A stretch of 64,000 bases of DNA from Kocuria subflava (GTDB taxonomy: Bacteria; Actinomycetota; Actinomycetes; Actinomycetales; Micrococcaceae), in the NCBI RefSeq assembly GCF_012163155.1, contig NZ_JAAVUN010000007.1, forward strand, positions 1-64,000, written 5' to 3'. Positions 25,834 to 34,558 of this stretch are shown piece after piece. The notes under the pieces were generated by a model. That model made no database searches and was not told the origin of the DNA. It saw only the letters and a list, made by a program, of their open reading frames with translations. Numbering within the stretch: the first letter of the stretch is position 1; each line of letters starts with the position of its first letter. The position numbers and the translations under genes were made by a program.

Positions 25834-26859
25834 TCACCTGCGGGAGGATTCCCGCTCACGATGGGAAGTCATGGCCCCATCGAGAGCCCATACAGCGCCG
25901 TAGAGCACGCCGGCGAACGGCCAGATCAACCAGGAGATTCCCCAGGCGTCCCAGATGAAGCTCCAAGCCAGGAAGATGACCACCACCAAGGGCCAGTACA
26001 CGGCCGTGATCACTCGGATGACGGGGTTGCTGGGTTCGTCGTCGTCGTCGATTTCCGGATCCGCCAACAAAGTTTCTGCAACGCCCTCCGTCCAGTTGGT
26101 CAGCGTCGCAATCACCAGACCAATGGCCACCATGCACAAGGTGAGGATCACCCCGAACAACACCAGCGAGCCGTTGTCTTCGCCCAACAGACTGAACAGC
26201 AAAACGGGCACCGGGGACAAAACCCACAAGCCGACCGAGATCATCCGAGCCCGGATCACCCCTGCGCGATTGTCGTCCCAGAGTTCGTGAGCGACGGCGT
26301 CGCTACGGGACGTGCGGGTGAACTCGCCGGATTCGATGTCGTAGAACTCCTCCAGCATGGCGCCACGCCGGACCTGAAGCAGCAATCCCATGGTCACGAT
26401 CACCAGCAGTGTCACCACCCCAGCGGCAAGCGCCCCGTTGGGCAGACCGTCCGCGCCGGAACGGTCGAACACCGCGATCAGCCCCAGGAGAGGTACCGGG
26501 CTGAGCACGAACAGGGCCGTGGAGACGGCCCTGATCAAGGCGGAGCCGCGGACCGCCTCTGCGTAACGGCGGGTGCGTTCGGGCTGAAGGGTGGGAAACG
26601 TGCTGTGCGCACGAGTGTTGGGTACCGCACCGAGTTCAGCATCGATGCCGAGTGCCGGCGCCACTTCATCCAGGGAGCCGGATTCGGCAATGACCTGCCC
26701 GACTGCCTCCGGCTCCGGAACCCCTTGGCCAAGGAGGTCGTTGAATTTGTCTTCCATCATGTCCCGCAGCTCCAGACGAGCCCGCTGCATGTTGGTGGAG
26801 TTGGGGTACGGGGCGAACAGAGTGTCCAGAGGTACGCCTAAGTGCGATTTTGAACACAC
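25834..26859 (-). CDS. HAAS/DUF1700-type membrane protein
   Basis: A 341-residue membrane protein. The N-terminal segment (including LELRDMMEDKFNDLLGQGVP and AVGQVIAESGSLDEVAPALG) is the helical HAAS signalling domain, followed by about six hydrophobic segments in three pairs. Such proteins usually form an operon with a PadR repressor; none is present upstream, where 218 bases hold no gene. The start is a GTG at 26859 without a convincing ribosome-binding site, and the first eight residues do not match the family, so the 5' end may have been remodelled. The role is unknown, probably in envelope sensing. Confidence 0.7.
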   Translation of the reverse strand: MCSKSHLGVPLDTLFAPYPNSTNMQRARLELRDMMEDKFNDLLGQGVPEPEAVGQVIAESGSLDEVAPALGIDAELGAVPNTRAHSTFPTLQPERTRRYAEAVRGSALIRAVSTALFVLSPVPLLGLIAVFDRSGADGLPNGALAAGVVTLLVIVTMGLLLQVRRGAMLEEFYDIESGEFTRTSRSDAVAHELWDDNRAGVIRARMISVGLWVLSPVPVLLFSLLGEDNGSLVLFGVILTLCMVAIGLVIATLTNWTEGVAETLLADPEIDDDDEPSNPVIRVITAVYWPLVVVIFLAWSFIWDAWGISWLIWPFAGVLYGAVWALDGAMTSHRERESSRR

Positions 26860-27077
26860 GGGGATTGCCTAATTCCCACCCAGGGTTGCCATCACGAACC
26901 AGCAAGCACCTCCGTCAGCAGAAACCAAACAGATCAGTTCGTGTGAAGAAACGTGACGCAACGGGAAGATCCAAGGCTGTGCGTTGTTACGTTCAACAGA
27001 CCGAAGACATCAGCGGTCCGCTGCCCACCAACGAAAGGCAGCTGGAATCCCGACCACCAACTTTCAGGAGGACCACC

Positions 27078-27605
27078 ATGTCCCTGTTCCTTGTTGAATT
27101 CGCCCCCTCCAACACGGAGAAGTCGGCTGTGACCGAGCTGCTGGAGACCGTTTCCCAGGCCCTGTCCGCCACCGGTGCCGAGCTGATCGAATCCCAGGTC
27201 ACCGCAGGTCATGAGCGCGTTTTCGTGATCCTGGAGGCCACCTCCCAAGACGGCATCTTCAACTCCGTCAAGGACGCTGTGGGAGAGATCGACGTCGACG
27301 GCCCGCACGAGGTCCGCCTGGTGGGTGCCGAGCTGGAGGACATCAAGAACCTCAAGAAGTCGGCCGAGTACCTGGTGGAGTGGGACATCCCCGCAGAGAT
27401 CACCATGGACCAGTACCTGACCCGCAAGAAGGCCAACGCCCCCAAGTACGCGGAGGTCCCCGAGGTCCAGTTCCTACGCACCTACGTGCGTGAGGACACC
27501 GCCAAGTGCCTGTGCTTCTACGACGCCCCGGATGAGGACGCCGTGGTGCGCGCCCGCGAGGCCGTCTCCACCCCGATTGACCGGATGCACAAGCTGGACG
27601 CCTGA
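27078..27605 (+). CDS. DUF4242 (SCO4226-like) protein
   Basis: A 175-residue cytoplasmic protein with two ferredoxin-like repeats. The first starts MSLFLVEFAPSNTEKSAVTE. The second has VQFLRTYVREDTAKCLCFYD and DEDAVVRAREAVSTPIDRMH, which is the DUF4242 signature. The AGGAGG sequence nine bases before the ATG fixes the start, so about 70 upstream in-frame codons are excluded. Some family members bind nickel, but no role has been established for this one. The gene ends at a compact GC-rich terminator and stands alone. Confidence 0.85.
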   Translation: MSLFLVEFAPSNTEKSAVTELLETVSQALSATGAELIESQVTAGHERVFVILEATSQDGIFNSVKDAVGEIDVDGPHEVRLVGAELEDIKNLKKSAEYLVEWDIPAEITMDQYLTRKKANAPKYAEVPEVQFLRTYVREDTAKCLCFYDAPDEDAVVRAREAVSTPIDRMHKLDA

Positions 27606-27658
27606 GCCGCAAGCCCACCGTCTGCCCCGTTCTGCGGGACAGCACACGTCAATGATCG

Positions 27659-27689
27659 GACGCCCCGCCTCATCACTGAGCGGGGCGTC
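27659..27689 (+). terminator. Rho-independent-type terminator
   Basis: GACGCCCCGC at 27659-27668 pairs perfectly with GCGGGGCGTC at 27680-27689, and TCA/TGA extends the stem inward. It is 54 bases after the DUF4242 gene and just before the acyl-CoA-dehydrogenase-like gene. Confidence 0.8.
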
Positions 27690-27718
27690 TGACGTGGATC
27701 CGAACGTCAGGAGATTTC

Positions 27719-28798
27719 ATGAGCACCGACTCCCTTTTCGCCGTCGCACCCTTGGTGGACTACCCGCAGCGCGAGCAGGTGATTACTGCCGCCGCGGCCA
27801 ATGCCAAGGCCGTTGACGTCAACGATGAATCCCCGTTTGCCGTCCTGCGTTCCCTGGGCCAGGAGGGGTTGTTGACCCTTGGCCTGGACGGTTCCTTGGC
27901 ACAGCAGGCGGCTGTGGTCCACGATCTCGCCACCGAATGCACCGCCACCGCGTTCTCCCTGTGGGCCCACCGATCCAGCGTCGAGTACCTTCACGCCACC
28001 GGCCACGATCTGCCGCAGGGCATGGTGGACGGATCACAGCCCGGCTCCACGGCCATGGCCCCGGCCTTCAAGGCCTCCGCCGGGATCGGAGAGATCCCGG
28101 TGACCCTCACCCGCGCAGGTGATGGTTGGGTTCTCAACGGCGTGATCCCGTGGGCCTCCAACCTCTACCCGGAAGGTTGGGTGGTGCTCCCCGCTGTGCG
28201 CACCAACGACGACGGCGTTACCCAGCCCGTCATTGTGCTCACCCGCACGGCTGCGGAGGGAATCTCCGTTCGGCCGCTGCAGGACCTGATGGCGCTGGAC
28301 TCCACGGCATCGGGAATCCTGAAGTTCCAGGACTCTCCCGTGGCTGATGACGCTGTGCTGACTGATGACGTCCCCACGTTCCTGGCAACTGTGCGTGGCC
28401 CGTTCCTGTTGCTGCAGGCCGCCTTCTGCGTGGGCCTGTCCGGTGCTGCCCTGGAGTCTGCGGATGCCGCCCTGACCGGGGTCTTAGAGGTTTTCCGGCC
28501 CGAGCGTGACGCCGTGATGGCCGAATACCAACGTGTGCGCTCCACTCTGTTGACCTATGTGGAGACCCCGCGCGACCTGCCGTTCAAGGATGTTCTCCAG
28601 CTGCGGTTGGACGCGGCCGTCCTGACCGGTGAGGCAACGCGCCTGGAGTCCAAGGTGGTGGGCGGCAAGGGCTATGCCTTGCGCTCGGCCACGGCACGGC
28701 GCGCCCGTGAGGCTGCGTTCCTGCCCGTCCAGTCCCCCACCGAATCTCATCTGCGTCACGTCCTGGCTCAGCTGGCCAGCCAGGAAACAGGCGCATGA
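27719..28798 (+). CDS. Acyl-CoA-dehydrogenase-fold flavoprotein (possible organosulfur monooxygenase)
   Basis: A 359-residue protein of the acyl-CoA dehydrogenase superfamily. The N-terminal helical domain precedes a beta domain with GSTAMAPAFKASAGIGEIPV and GDGWVLNGVIPWASNLYPEG, resembling the flavin-binding region of SfnB/DszC-type monooxygenases. The C-terminal helices contain LESKVVGGKGYALRSATARR, equivalent to the G-G-x-G-Y segment of the fold. No typical catalytic Glu of beta-oxidation enzymes is obvious. AGGAG precedes the ATG. Its stop overlaps the ABC ATPase start (ATGA), so it belongs to an import operon. A role in oxidising the imported compound, such as a sulfonate or sulfone, is an inference. 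Confidence 0.75.
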   Translation: MSTDSLFAVAPLVDYPQREQVITAAAANAKAVDVNDESPFAVLRSLGQEGLLTLGLDGSLAQQAAVVHDLATECTATAFSLWAHRSSVEYLHATGHDLPQGMVDGSQPGSTAMAPAFKASAGIGEIPVTLTRAGDGWVLNGVIPWASNLYPEGWVVLPAVRTNDDGVTQPVIVLTRTAAEGISVRPLQDLMALDSTASGILKFQDSPVADDAVLTDDVPTFLATVRGPFLLLQAAFCVGLSGAALESADAALTGVLEVFRPERDAVMAEYQRVRSTLLTYVETPRDLPFKDVLQLRLDAAVLTGEATRLESKVVGGKGYALRSATARRAREAAFLPVQSPTESHLRHVLAQLASQETGA

Positions 28799-29556
28799 GC
28801 ACCCACACGGAACCCACCCGTTCAGGCGGTACTGCCTCCGCGGCCCTGCGGGTCACGGAGGTCTCGAAGACCTACCCGGGCTCATCCACCCCGGCGCTGG
28901 ACAACGTCTCCATGACCTTGCGCGCCGGCGAGCTGTTGGCCGTGTTGGGCCCGTCGGGGTCGGGCAAGTCCACGCTGCTGCGCGCCATCGCAGGCCTGGA
29001 GTCCCTGGACTCAGGCTCCGTGGAAGCACAACCGGCCCACGACCGAGTCGCCGTCGTTTTCCAGTCCCCCGGGCTGTTCCCGTGGCTGAGCGTGCGGGAG
29101 AACGTGGCCCTGGGCGGACGGTACAAGCGCAACCGGGACCGGTTCGATCACGACGCCGTGGAGGACCTCCTGGGCGTTCTGGGCCTTGCGGGCCTGGCGG
29201 ATGTTCCGGTCACGGAGCTCTCCGGCGGTCAGGCGCAGCGCGTTGCAGTGGGGCGGGCCCTGGCGGTGCGCCCCGACGTCGTGCTGTTGGACGAGCCCTT
29301 CTCCGCCCTGGATCCGGCCACCCGCGAGGACCTGCAGGTCTGGTTGCGCAACGTGGCCCGTGAGCTGAATCTGACCATCTTCCTGGTGACCCACGATGTT
29401 GCCGAGGCGGTGGCCCTGGGCGACCGGATCGGGTTCTTTGGCGGGCCGCAAGGCTTCAGCCGGGAATGGGTTCCAGCTCGTGACGGCACCACGGTGGAGG
29501 AAATCGTGGCCTACTACCGCAATGGCGGGGACGTTCCGGGGAGTTGGGTCATTTGA
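28795..29556 (+). CDS. ABC transporter ATP-binding protein (nitrate/sulfonate/taurine type)
   Basis: A 253-residue ABC ATPase with Walker A GPSGSGKSTLLRAI (about residue 51), signature LSGGQAQRVAVGRAL (about 142), Walker B VVLLDEPFSALDP (about 162) and the switch His in LVTHDVAEAVALGDRI. It is closest in layout to SsuB/TauB/NrtD ATPases. It energises the permease encoded at 30752 from the cytoplasmic side. Start and stop overlap both neighbours, showing tight translational coupling in the operon. Confidence 0.92.
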   Translation: MSTHTEPTRSGGTASAALRVTEVSKTYPGSSTPALDNVSMTLRAGELLAVLGPSGSGKSTLLRAIAGLESLDSGSVEAQPAHDRVAVVFQSPGLFPWLSVRENVALGGRYKRNRDRFDHDAVEDLLGVLGLAGLADVPVTELSGGQAQRVAVGRALAVRPDVVLLDEPFSALDPATREDLQVWLRNVARELNLTIFLVTHDVAEAVALGDRIGFFGGPQGFSREWVPARDGTTVEEIVAYYRNGGDVPGSWVI

Positions 29557-30755
29557 GCGGGGTCCCACACAATCGCAGTGGCGCACCCCTGAACCGTCGT
29601 CAGTTGCTGACCGCTGGAGCCACCGCGGCCGGTCTGGGTGGCCTGGCCTGGGGCGCCGGAGCCGTGTATGCAGGCAACCGGCAATCGGCCAGGGACACCA
29701 CCGATGCCGATGCCCCCGTGCGCATCGGATATTTGCCCATCACGGATGCCACCCCGCTCCTGGTGGGGCACGGCAACGGGTACTACGCAGATGCCGGGGT
29801 CACGGTGGCCAAACCCACCATGTTCCGCAGCTGGTCATCCCTGTCAGAGGCCTTTGTGTCCGGGCAGGTGGAGGCCATTCACATGCTGATGCCCATGGCC
29901 CTCTACATGCGCTACGGATTGCAAGCGGATGTGCGGATCACGGCCTGGAACCACACCAACGGTTCCGCCCTGACCACCGGCCCGGAGATCACCTCCATCC
30001 AAGATTTGGCCGGGCGTTCCGTGGCGATCCCCGCGTGGTGGTCCGTGCACAACGTGGTGATCCAGAAGATGTTGCGCGCCGGTGGCCTGACCCCGGTCAT
30101 GCGGGAGGCACCCTCCCGCGAGCGCAACACAGTGACCCTGCTGCCCATGGCCCCGGCAGACATGCTGCCTGCGTTGAACAACGGGGTGATCGGGGGCTAC
30201 ACCGTGGCGGATCCGTTCAATGCGGCGGCGGAAGCTCGGGAGGTGGGGCACATCCACCGATTCACGGGCGATGTGTGGGAGAACCACGTGTGCTGCGTGA
30301 CCATGATGCGCGGTGAACTGCTGCGCAACCGCCCCACCGTGGCCTCCGGGTTCATGGACGGGCTGGTCCGGGCACAGGCCTGGTCCCGGGAGAACCGGCC
30401 GGAGGTTGCCGCCCTGTTAGCCGCCAACTACCTGCCCCAGCCGCCCAAGGTGATCCAGAAGGCCCTGACCCGCTCCCAGGAGCAGCACGCGGACACCATT
30501 GCCCACCCGGACTGGCACGGTGAGCGGATCGATTTCCGCCCCTGGCCGTATGAATCCACCACCGAACTTCTGGTCCGCTCCATGAAGGAGACCGTGGTGG
30601 ATGCCCCCACGGACTTCCTCTCCGGCCTGGACCCGGCCCAAGCCCACCGGGAGCTGGTGGATGACTCCCTGGTGAAGGACAGCATTGATCGGCTGGGTGG
30701 CATGGAGATCTTTGGCATGACCAGCACTCAACGCTCGGAGGAGTTCTCCGCATGA
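29553..30755 (+). CDS. ABC transporter substrate-binding protein, Tat-exported (NrtA/SsuA-like)
   Basis: A 400-residue extracytoplasmic binding protein. Residues 14-40 form a twin-arginine signal (APLNRRQLLTAGATAAGL followed by a hydrophobic run and AVYA). The mature part begins VRIGYLPITDATPLLVGHGN, the usual NMT1/NrtA-like first strand, and includes SLSEAFVSGQVEAIHMLMPM. The TTG at 29553 overlaps the upstream stop (TTGA) and has GGGGAG nine bases before it. Folded export through Tat may mean a bound cofactor. The conserved ligand residues do not reveal whether nitrate, a sulfonate or another anion is bound. Confidence 0.85.
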   Translation: MSGVPHNRSGAPLNRRQLLTAGATAAGLGGLAWGAGAVYAGNRQSARDTTDADAPVRIGYLPITDATPLLVGHGNGYYADAGVTVAKPTMFRSWSSLSEAFVSGQVEAIHMLMPMALYMRYGLQADVRITAWNHTNGSALTTGPEITSIQDLAGRSVAIPAWWSVHNVVIQKMLRAGGLTPVMREAPSRERNTVTLLPMAPADMLPALNNGVIGGYTVADPFNAAAEAREVGHIHRFTGDVWENHVCCVTMMRGELLRNRPTVASGFMDGLVRAQAWSRENRPEVAALLAANYLPQPPKVIQKALTRSQEQHADTIAHPDWHGERIDFRPWPYESTTELLVRSMKETVVDAPTDFLSGLDPAQAHRELVDDSLVKDSIDRLGGMEIFGMTSTQRSEEFSA

Positions 30756-31651
30756 ACACCGCAGATTCTGGATCCCGAACAGGGATCACACCTGCCGGCT
30801 CGGGTTCACATCACGAATCCGAGCACTCACCATCCACGGACCTGGATGCCGCCGGCGGCTCACGTCAGCACCGCCCGGGTTCCCGCCGGGGCCACCGCCG
30901 CCAACCGTTGGCCCCGCGGCTGATCTGGGGTGCGTTCGGGCTGCTGGTCACCGTGGCCGTGTGGTGGATCTTCACCCACGCCGCTGGTGGCGCCAACTCC
31001 ATGCTGGCCGCCTTCCAACCGGAACGGCTGCCTGCTGCACTGGGGTCCCTGTGGGAACGCGGGGTGATCCTTCAGGACGCCTCCACCTCCCTGTGGCGCC
31101 TGTTGTGCGGGCTGGCGCTTGCCGTGGTGATCGGCGTCCCGCTGGGTCTGCTGATCGGTTTCTCCAAGCCCTTCAAGTGGGCCTCCACTCCCCCGGTGCA
31201 GTTCCTGCGCATGGTCTCCCCGCTGTCCTGGGCACCCGTTGCGGTGGCTTTGTTCGGCGTGGGGCACGCGCCGGTGATCTTCCTGGTGGCAGCCGCCGCG
31301 GTGTGGCCCATCACCATGAACACCGCCGCCGGCGTGGCAGCGCTTGACCCTCTGCACATGCGCGTGGCCCGGACCCTGGGGGCCACCCCGTGGGAGCAGG
31401 TCCGCACCGTGGTGCTGCCCAGCATCCGCCCGTACGTGATGACCGGCGTGCGCCTTGCCCTGGGCATCGCGTGGGTGGTGATCGTCCCGGCCGAAATGTT
31501 GGGCGTGTCCTCCGGTCTGGGTTACGAAATCCTCAATGCCCGCGACCGCCTGGCCTACGACGAGATGCTGGTGGTCATCATCGTGATCGGGCTGATCGGC
31601 ATCGCGATGGACGCCCTGGCGCAATGGTTGCTGCGCGACCGTCGTCGTTGA
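30752..31651 (+). CDS. ABC transporter permease (SsuC/TauC type)
   Basis: A 299-residue inner-membrane permease with a hydrophilic, Ser/His-rich N-terminal tail of about 50 residues and then six hydrophobic segments. The cytoplasmic EAA loop is represented by ARTLGATPWEQVRTVVLPSI followed by RPYVMTGVRLALGIAW, which docks the ATPase. The start overlaps the binding-protein stop (ATGA). It forms the membrane channel of the importer and closes the four-gene operon, which ends at a long perfect hairpin seven bases downstream. Confidence 0.92.
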   Translation: MNTADSGSRTGITPAGSGSHHESEHSPSTDLDAAGGSRQHRPGSRRGHRRQPLAPRLIWGAFGLLVTVAVWWIFTHAAGGANSMLAAFQPERLPAALGSLWERGVILQDASTSLWRLLCGLALAVVIGVPLGLLIGFSKPFKWASTPPVQFLRMVSPLSWAPVAVALFGVGHAPVIFLVAAAAVWPITMNTAAGVAALDPLHMRVARTLGATPWEQVRTVVLPSIRPYVMTGVRLALGIAWVVIVPAEMLGVSSGLGYEILNARDRLAYDEMLVVIIVIGLIGIAMDALAQWLLRDRRR

Positions 31652-31657
31652 TCCCTG

Positions 31658-31716
31658 CCGAACCCTCACGTCACTCGCCCATCACGCCCTGATGAGCGAG
31701 TGACGTGAGGGTTCGG
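31658..31716. repeat. Long-stem hairpin (subfamily GAACCCTCACG), copy 1
   Basis: The outer 20-bp stem CCGAACCCTCACGTCACTCG is perfect, and CCCATCA/TGATGAG continues it with one mismatch around a five-base loop. It begins seven bases after the permease stop codon. Its partner copy is at 49329-49385. Confidence 0.9.
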
Positions 31717-31801
31717 TGCGCGCACACGGCTGGGACTACGCTGTCTCTGGTCCGCCAACGCACCGCCGGGCCGCTCACCCTCGTCCTCCAGGAGCAGCCC
31801 C

Positions 31802-33226
31802 ATGCCCACCTCCACGGCCTCACCCGCCCCCGGTTCACCGCATCAGCAACCCCCTACGACGCCGCAGCGCCAGTCCTCGCTGGCCCGTCGCCTGGGTCTG
31901 GGGTGGTCTTTGCACGGTGACGGCCACAACGTGTCCCAGGGTTCCGTGGTGCGTCCGGATGAACGGCTGAGCTGGCCCCGGACCATCGGAATCGGTGCCC
32001 AGCACGTGGTGGCCATGTTCGGTGCCACGTTCCTGGTGCCGCTGATCACCGGCTTCCCGCCGTCCACCACGCTGTTCTTCTCCGGGATCGGCACCATCCT
32101 GTTCCTGGTGATCACGGCCGGGCGGGTGCCGTCCTACCTGGGCTCGTCCTTTGCCTTCATCGCCCCGATCGCTGCCGCCATGGGCCAGTACGGGCCCGGC
32201 GGTGCGCTCGGTGGGATCGTGATGGCCGGTGCCGCCTTGTTCCTGATCGGCCTGCTGGTGCAGTTCGTGGGAACCGGCTGGCTGCAGGCGCTCATGCCGC
32301 CGTTGGTCACGGGCACCATCGTGGCGCTGATCGGGTTCAACCTGGCACCGGCGGCCAAGGACAACTTCATGCTGGCCCCGGTCACCGCCCTGATCACCCT
32401 GGCCACCATCATCCTGGTCTCCGTGCTCTTCCGCGGGATCCTGGGACGACTGTCCATCCTGGTGGGTGTGGTGGTCGGCTACCTGACGGCCGTGGTGCGC
32501 GGCGAGGTGGACTTTGCCCCCATCCGCGCAGCCTGGGAGTCCGACGGTCTGGTGGGGCTGCCGCAGTTCCACGCACCCGAGTTCCATCTGTCCCTGATCG
32601 GATTGTTCGTGCCGGTGATCCTGGTGCTGGTGGCGGAGAACATCGGGCATGTGAAGTCCGTGGCCCTGATGACTGGCGATGACCTGGACCCCGTCATGGG
32701 CCGCGCCATCATGGCCGATGGCCTTGCCACCGTGCTGGCCGGCTCCGGCGGTGGATCGGGCACCACCACATACGCGGAGAACATCGGCGTCATGGCCGCC
32801 ACCAAGGTCTACTCCACGGCCGCATACTGGGTGGCCGCCGTGGTGGCCCTGCTGCTGTCCTTCATGCCCGTGTTCGGTGCTGCCGTGGCCTCCGTGCCCG
32901 CCGGTGTGCTGGGCGGTGCCGCCACGGTGCTCTACGGCATGATCGGGATGTTGGGCATCCGCATCTGGGTGCAGAACCGCGTGGACTTCTCCAACCCGGT
33001 CAACCTGACCACCGCCGCCATTGCCATGATCATCGGCATTGCGGATTACACCTGGGACGCGTTCGGCATCCAGTTTGCGGGCATCGCGTTGGGGACTGCT
33101 GCCACGTTGGTCATCTTCCACGGCATGCGCGGTCTGGCGCTGTGGCGCGGCACGGCCGGTGGAGTCGACCCCATCACCCCGGACTACACCCCGGTTCCCA
33201 AGGAGCAAACCGGCCCCATGGGTTGA
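31802..33226 (+). CDS. uraA: NCS2-family uracil/xanthine permease
   Basis: A 474-residue polytopic transporter with about 14 hydrophobic segments after a 45-residue hydrophilic N-terminus. IGIGAQHVVAMFGATFLVPL holds the Gln-His motif of NCS2 carriers. ENIGHVKSVALMTGDDLDPV carries the substrate-binding Glu, and GGGSGTTTYAENIGVMAATK is the second family motif. It imports uracil or another nucleobase with protons. Uracil is suggested by the ENIGHVK and TTTYAENIG text, which is UraA-like. It is transcribed alone between two long hairpins. Confidence 0.92.
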   Translation: MPTSTASPAPGSPHQQPPTTPQRQSSLARRLGLGWSLHGDGHNVSQGSVVRPDERLSWPRTIGIGAQHVVAMFGATFLVPLITGFPPSTTLFFSGIGTILFLVITAGRVPSYLGSSFAFIAPIAAAMGQYGPGGALGGIVMAGAALFLIGLLVQFVGTGWLQALMPPLVTGTIVALIGFNLAPAAKDNFMLAPVTALITLATIILVSVLFRGILGRLSILVGVVVGYLTAVVRGEVDFAPIRAAWESDGLVGLPQFHAPEFHLSLIGLFVPVILVLVAENIGHVKSVALMTGDDLDPVMGRAIMADGLATVLAGSGGGSGTTTYAENIGVMAATKVYSTAAYWVAAVVALLLSFMPVFGAAVASVPAGVLGGAATVLYGMIGMLGIRIWVQNRVDFSNPVNLTTAAIAMIIGIADYTWDAFGIQFAGIALGTAATLVIFHGMRGLALWRGTAGGVDPITPDYTPVPKEQTGPMG

Positions 33227-33454
33227 GCTTCCGCAGTTTGTCCCGACTGAGCAGCGACTTCCGCCGCTGGTCCAGCCCCCATCCGACGCCCGGCCCCAGC
33301 CGAACAGCGACTTCTGCCGGTCATCGGCTCCCCCTCCCTGCCGAGAAGTGTTTTGTGCTGCCCATCAACTCTGATGGGCAGCACAATTCGCTTCTCGGCA
33401 GGGTGCAGCGGAGGAACTCACTTCTCGGCGGAAGGGGCCGGAGGACGTCGACTC
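33227..33454. repeat. Repeat-rich convergent intergenic region with long hairpin
   Basis: A hairpin at 33336-33403 has outer CCCTGCCGAGAAG/CTTCTCGGCAGGG arms and an inner perfect 15-bp TTGTGCTGCCCATCA stem. Before it, AGCGACTTCCGCCG and AGCGACTTCTGCCG recur. After it, ACTTCTCGGCGG gives a further partial arm. The region separates the converging ends of the NCS2 permease and the acyl-CoA hydrolase, has no coding signal, and looks like piled-up remnants of the hairpin family. Confidence 0.7.
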
Positions 33455-34516
33455 TCAGGGGCGGGTTCGCAGTGAACGTGATGTCTTCAGCGCCGAACGG
33501 ATGTGATCAACATCCACCTCAGCCGCGGTGGCCGGCTGCCAAGCGGGGTCGTCTTCTTTGTCGATCAGAGTGCACCGCACCCCCTCGTTGAAGTCCGGGG
33601 CCGTGATGGTGTCCGCGCCCAACGCCAGCTCACGTTCCAGGCACTCGGTGACCGATTCGGAGGCTGCTCCCACATCCAATAGTTCCCAGGTCCGCACCAG
33701 GGACGACGGCGAAGCCCCCGCCAGGTCCTCCCCCGCTGCCGCCATGACTTCTTCCAAGGTGTCTGCCCCGTAGACCGCTTCGATCTGGTCCCAGCGTTCG
33801 GGAAGCGTGGCGTGGGCGACGTCGTCGTCGTTGGTGGCCGCGAACTGCGCCACCGCAGCCTCCACGCCGTCGGTGATGGCAGCCTCCCGGAAGGCTTCCA
33901 AGCGGTCGGAAGGCACCAGGTGGTCGGCCAGGCCGATGGCCACGGCGTCGGCACCGGTGATCCGCTGACCTCCCAGGCCCATCCACCGGCCCACCGCCAG
34001 GGAGGGGCCCCTACCGAGCAAGCTGACGCGCGGCAGGAACCAGGAGGCGCCGATGTCCGGGAAGAAGCCGATGGCGCATTCCGGCATGGCCATCACGGTG
34101 TTCTCCGTGACCACACGGTGGCTGCCGTGCACCGAAAGTCCCATGCCACCGCCCATGGTGTAGCCCTCCATCAGGGCGATGTACGGCTTGGGGTAGGTGG
34201 CAATCAGGTTGTTGAGCGTGTATTCATCCGTGAAGGCGGCCATGCCGGCCTCAACGTTGCCGTCCACCACGGCTTGACGGATCTGGCGGATGTCGCCGCC
34301 TGCGCAGAACGCCCGGGGGGCACTGGCATGAATCAGCACCTGCTCCACCTGAGGATCATCCGACCAGGCCCACAGGGTCTCCAGCAGGTCCCGGTACATC
34401 TGGGCGGTCAGGGCGTTCAAGGCCTTGGGCCGATCCAGAGTAATGACCCCGGTGCCGTTGCGCACCTCCGTGCGGACGTACTGTTCAGGATCTGCGGCAA
34501 CTGTGCTTTGCGTCAT
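33455..34516 (-). CDS. Enoyl-CoA hydratase/isomerase family, 3-hydroxyisobutyryl-CoA hydrolase-like
   Basis: A 353-residue crotonase-fold enzyme, longer than ordinary enoyl-CoA hydratases and carrying the ECH_2 extension of 3-hydroxyisobutyryl-CoA hydrolases. ITLDRPKALNALTAQMYRDL opens the fold. AFCAGGDIRQI and YTMGGGMGLSVHGSHRVVTE form the oxyanion hole, and AMPECAIGFFPDIGASWFLP carries the catalytic Glu and Asp used by the hydrolases. The enzyme would release 3-hydroxyisobutyrate during valine breakdown. No other valine genes are adjacent. It is cytoplasmic. Confidence 0.88.
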   Translation of the reverse strand: MTQSTVAADPEQYVRTEVRNGTGVITLDRPKALNALTAQMYRDLLETLWAWSDDPQVEQVLIHASAPRAFCAGGDIRQIRQAVVDGNVEAGMAAFTDEYTLNNLIATYPKPYIALMEGYTMGGGMGLSVHGSHRVVTENTVMAMPECAIGFFPDIGASWFLPRVSLLGRGPSLAVGRWMGLGGQRITGADAVAIGLADHLVPSDRLEAFREAAITDGVEAAVAQFAATNDDDVAHATLPERWDQIEAVYGADTLEEVMAAAGEDLAGASPSSLVRTWELLDVGAASESVTECLERELALGADTITAPDFNEGVRCTLIDKEDDPAWQPATAAEVDVDHIRSALKTSRSLRTRP

Positions 34517-34558
34517 GGTTCCAAGCCTGTCACACGCCGTGGAGGTTGGGGGTCTGCC

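Noticed and set aside
31835-33208. A long minus-strand frame opposite the NCS2 permease.
   Set aside because: Extremely rich in His, Gly, Gln and Asp, as expected for the complement of a membrane-protein gene; no start signal.
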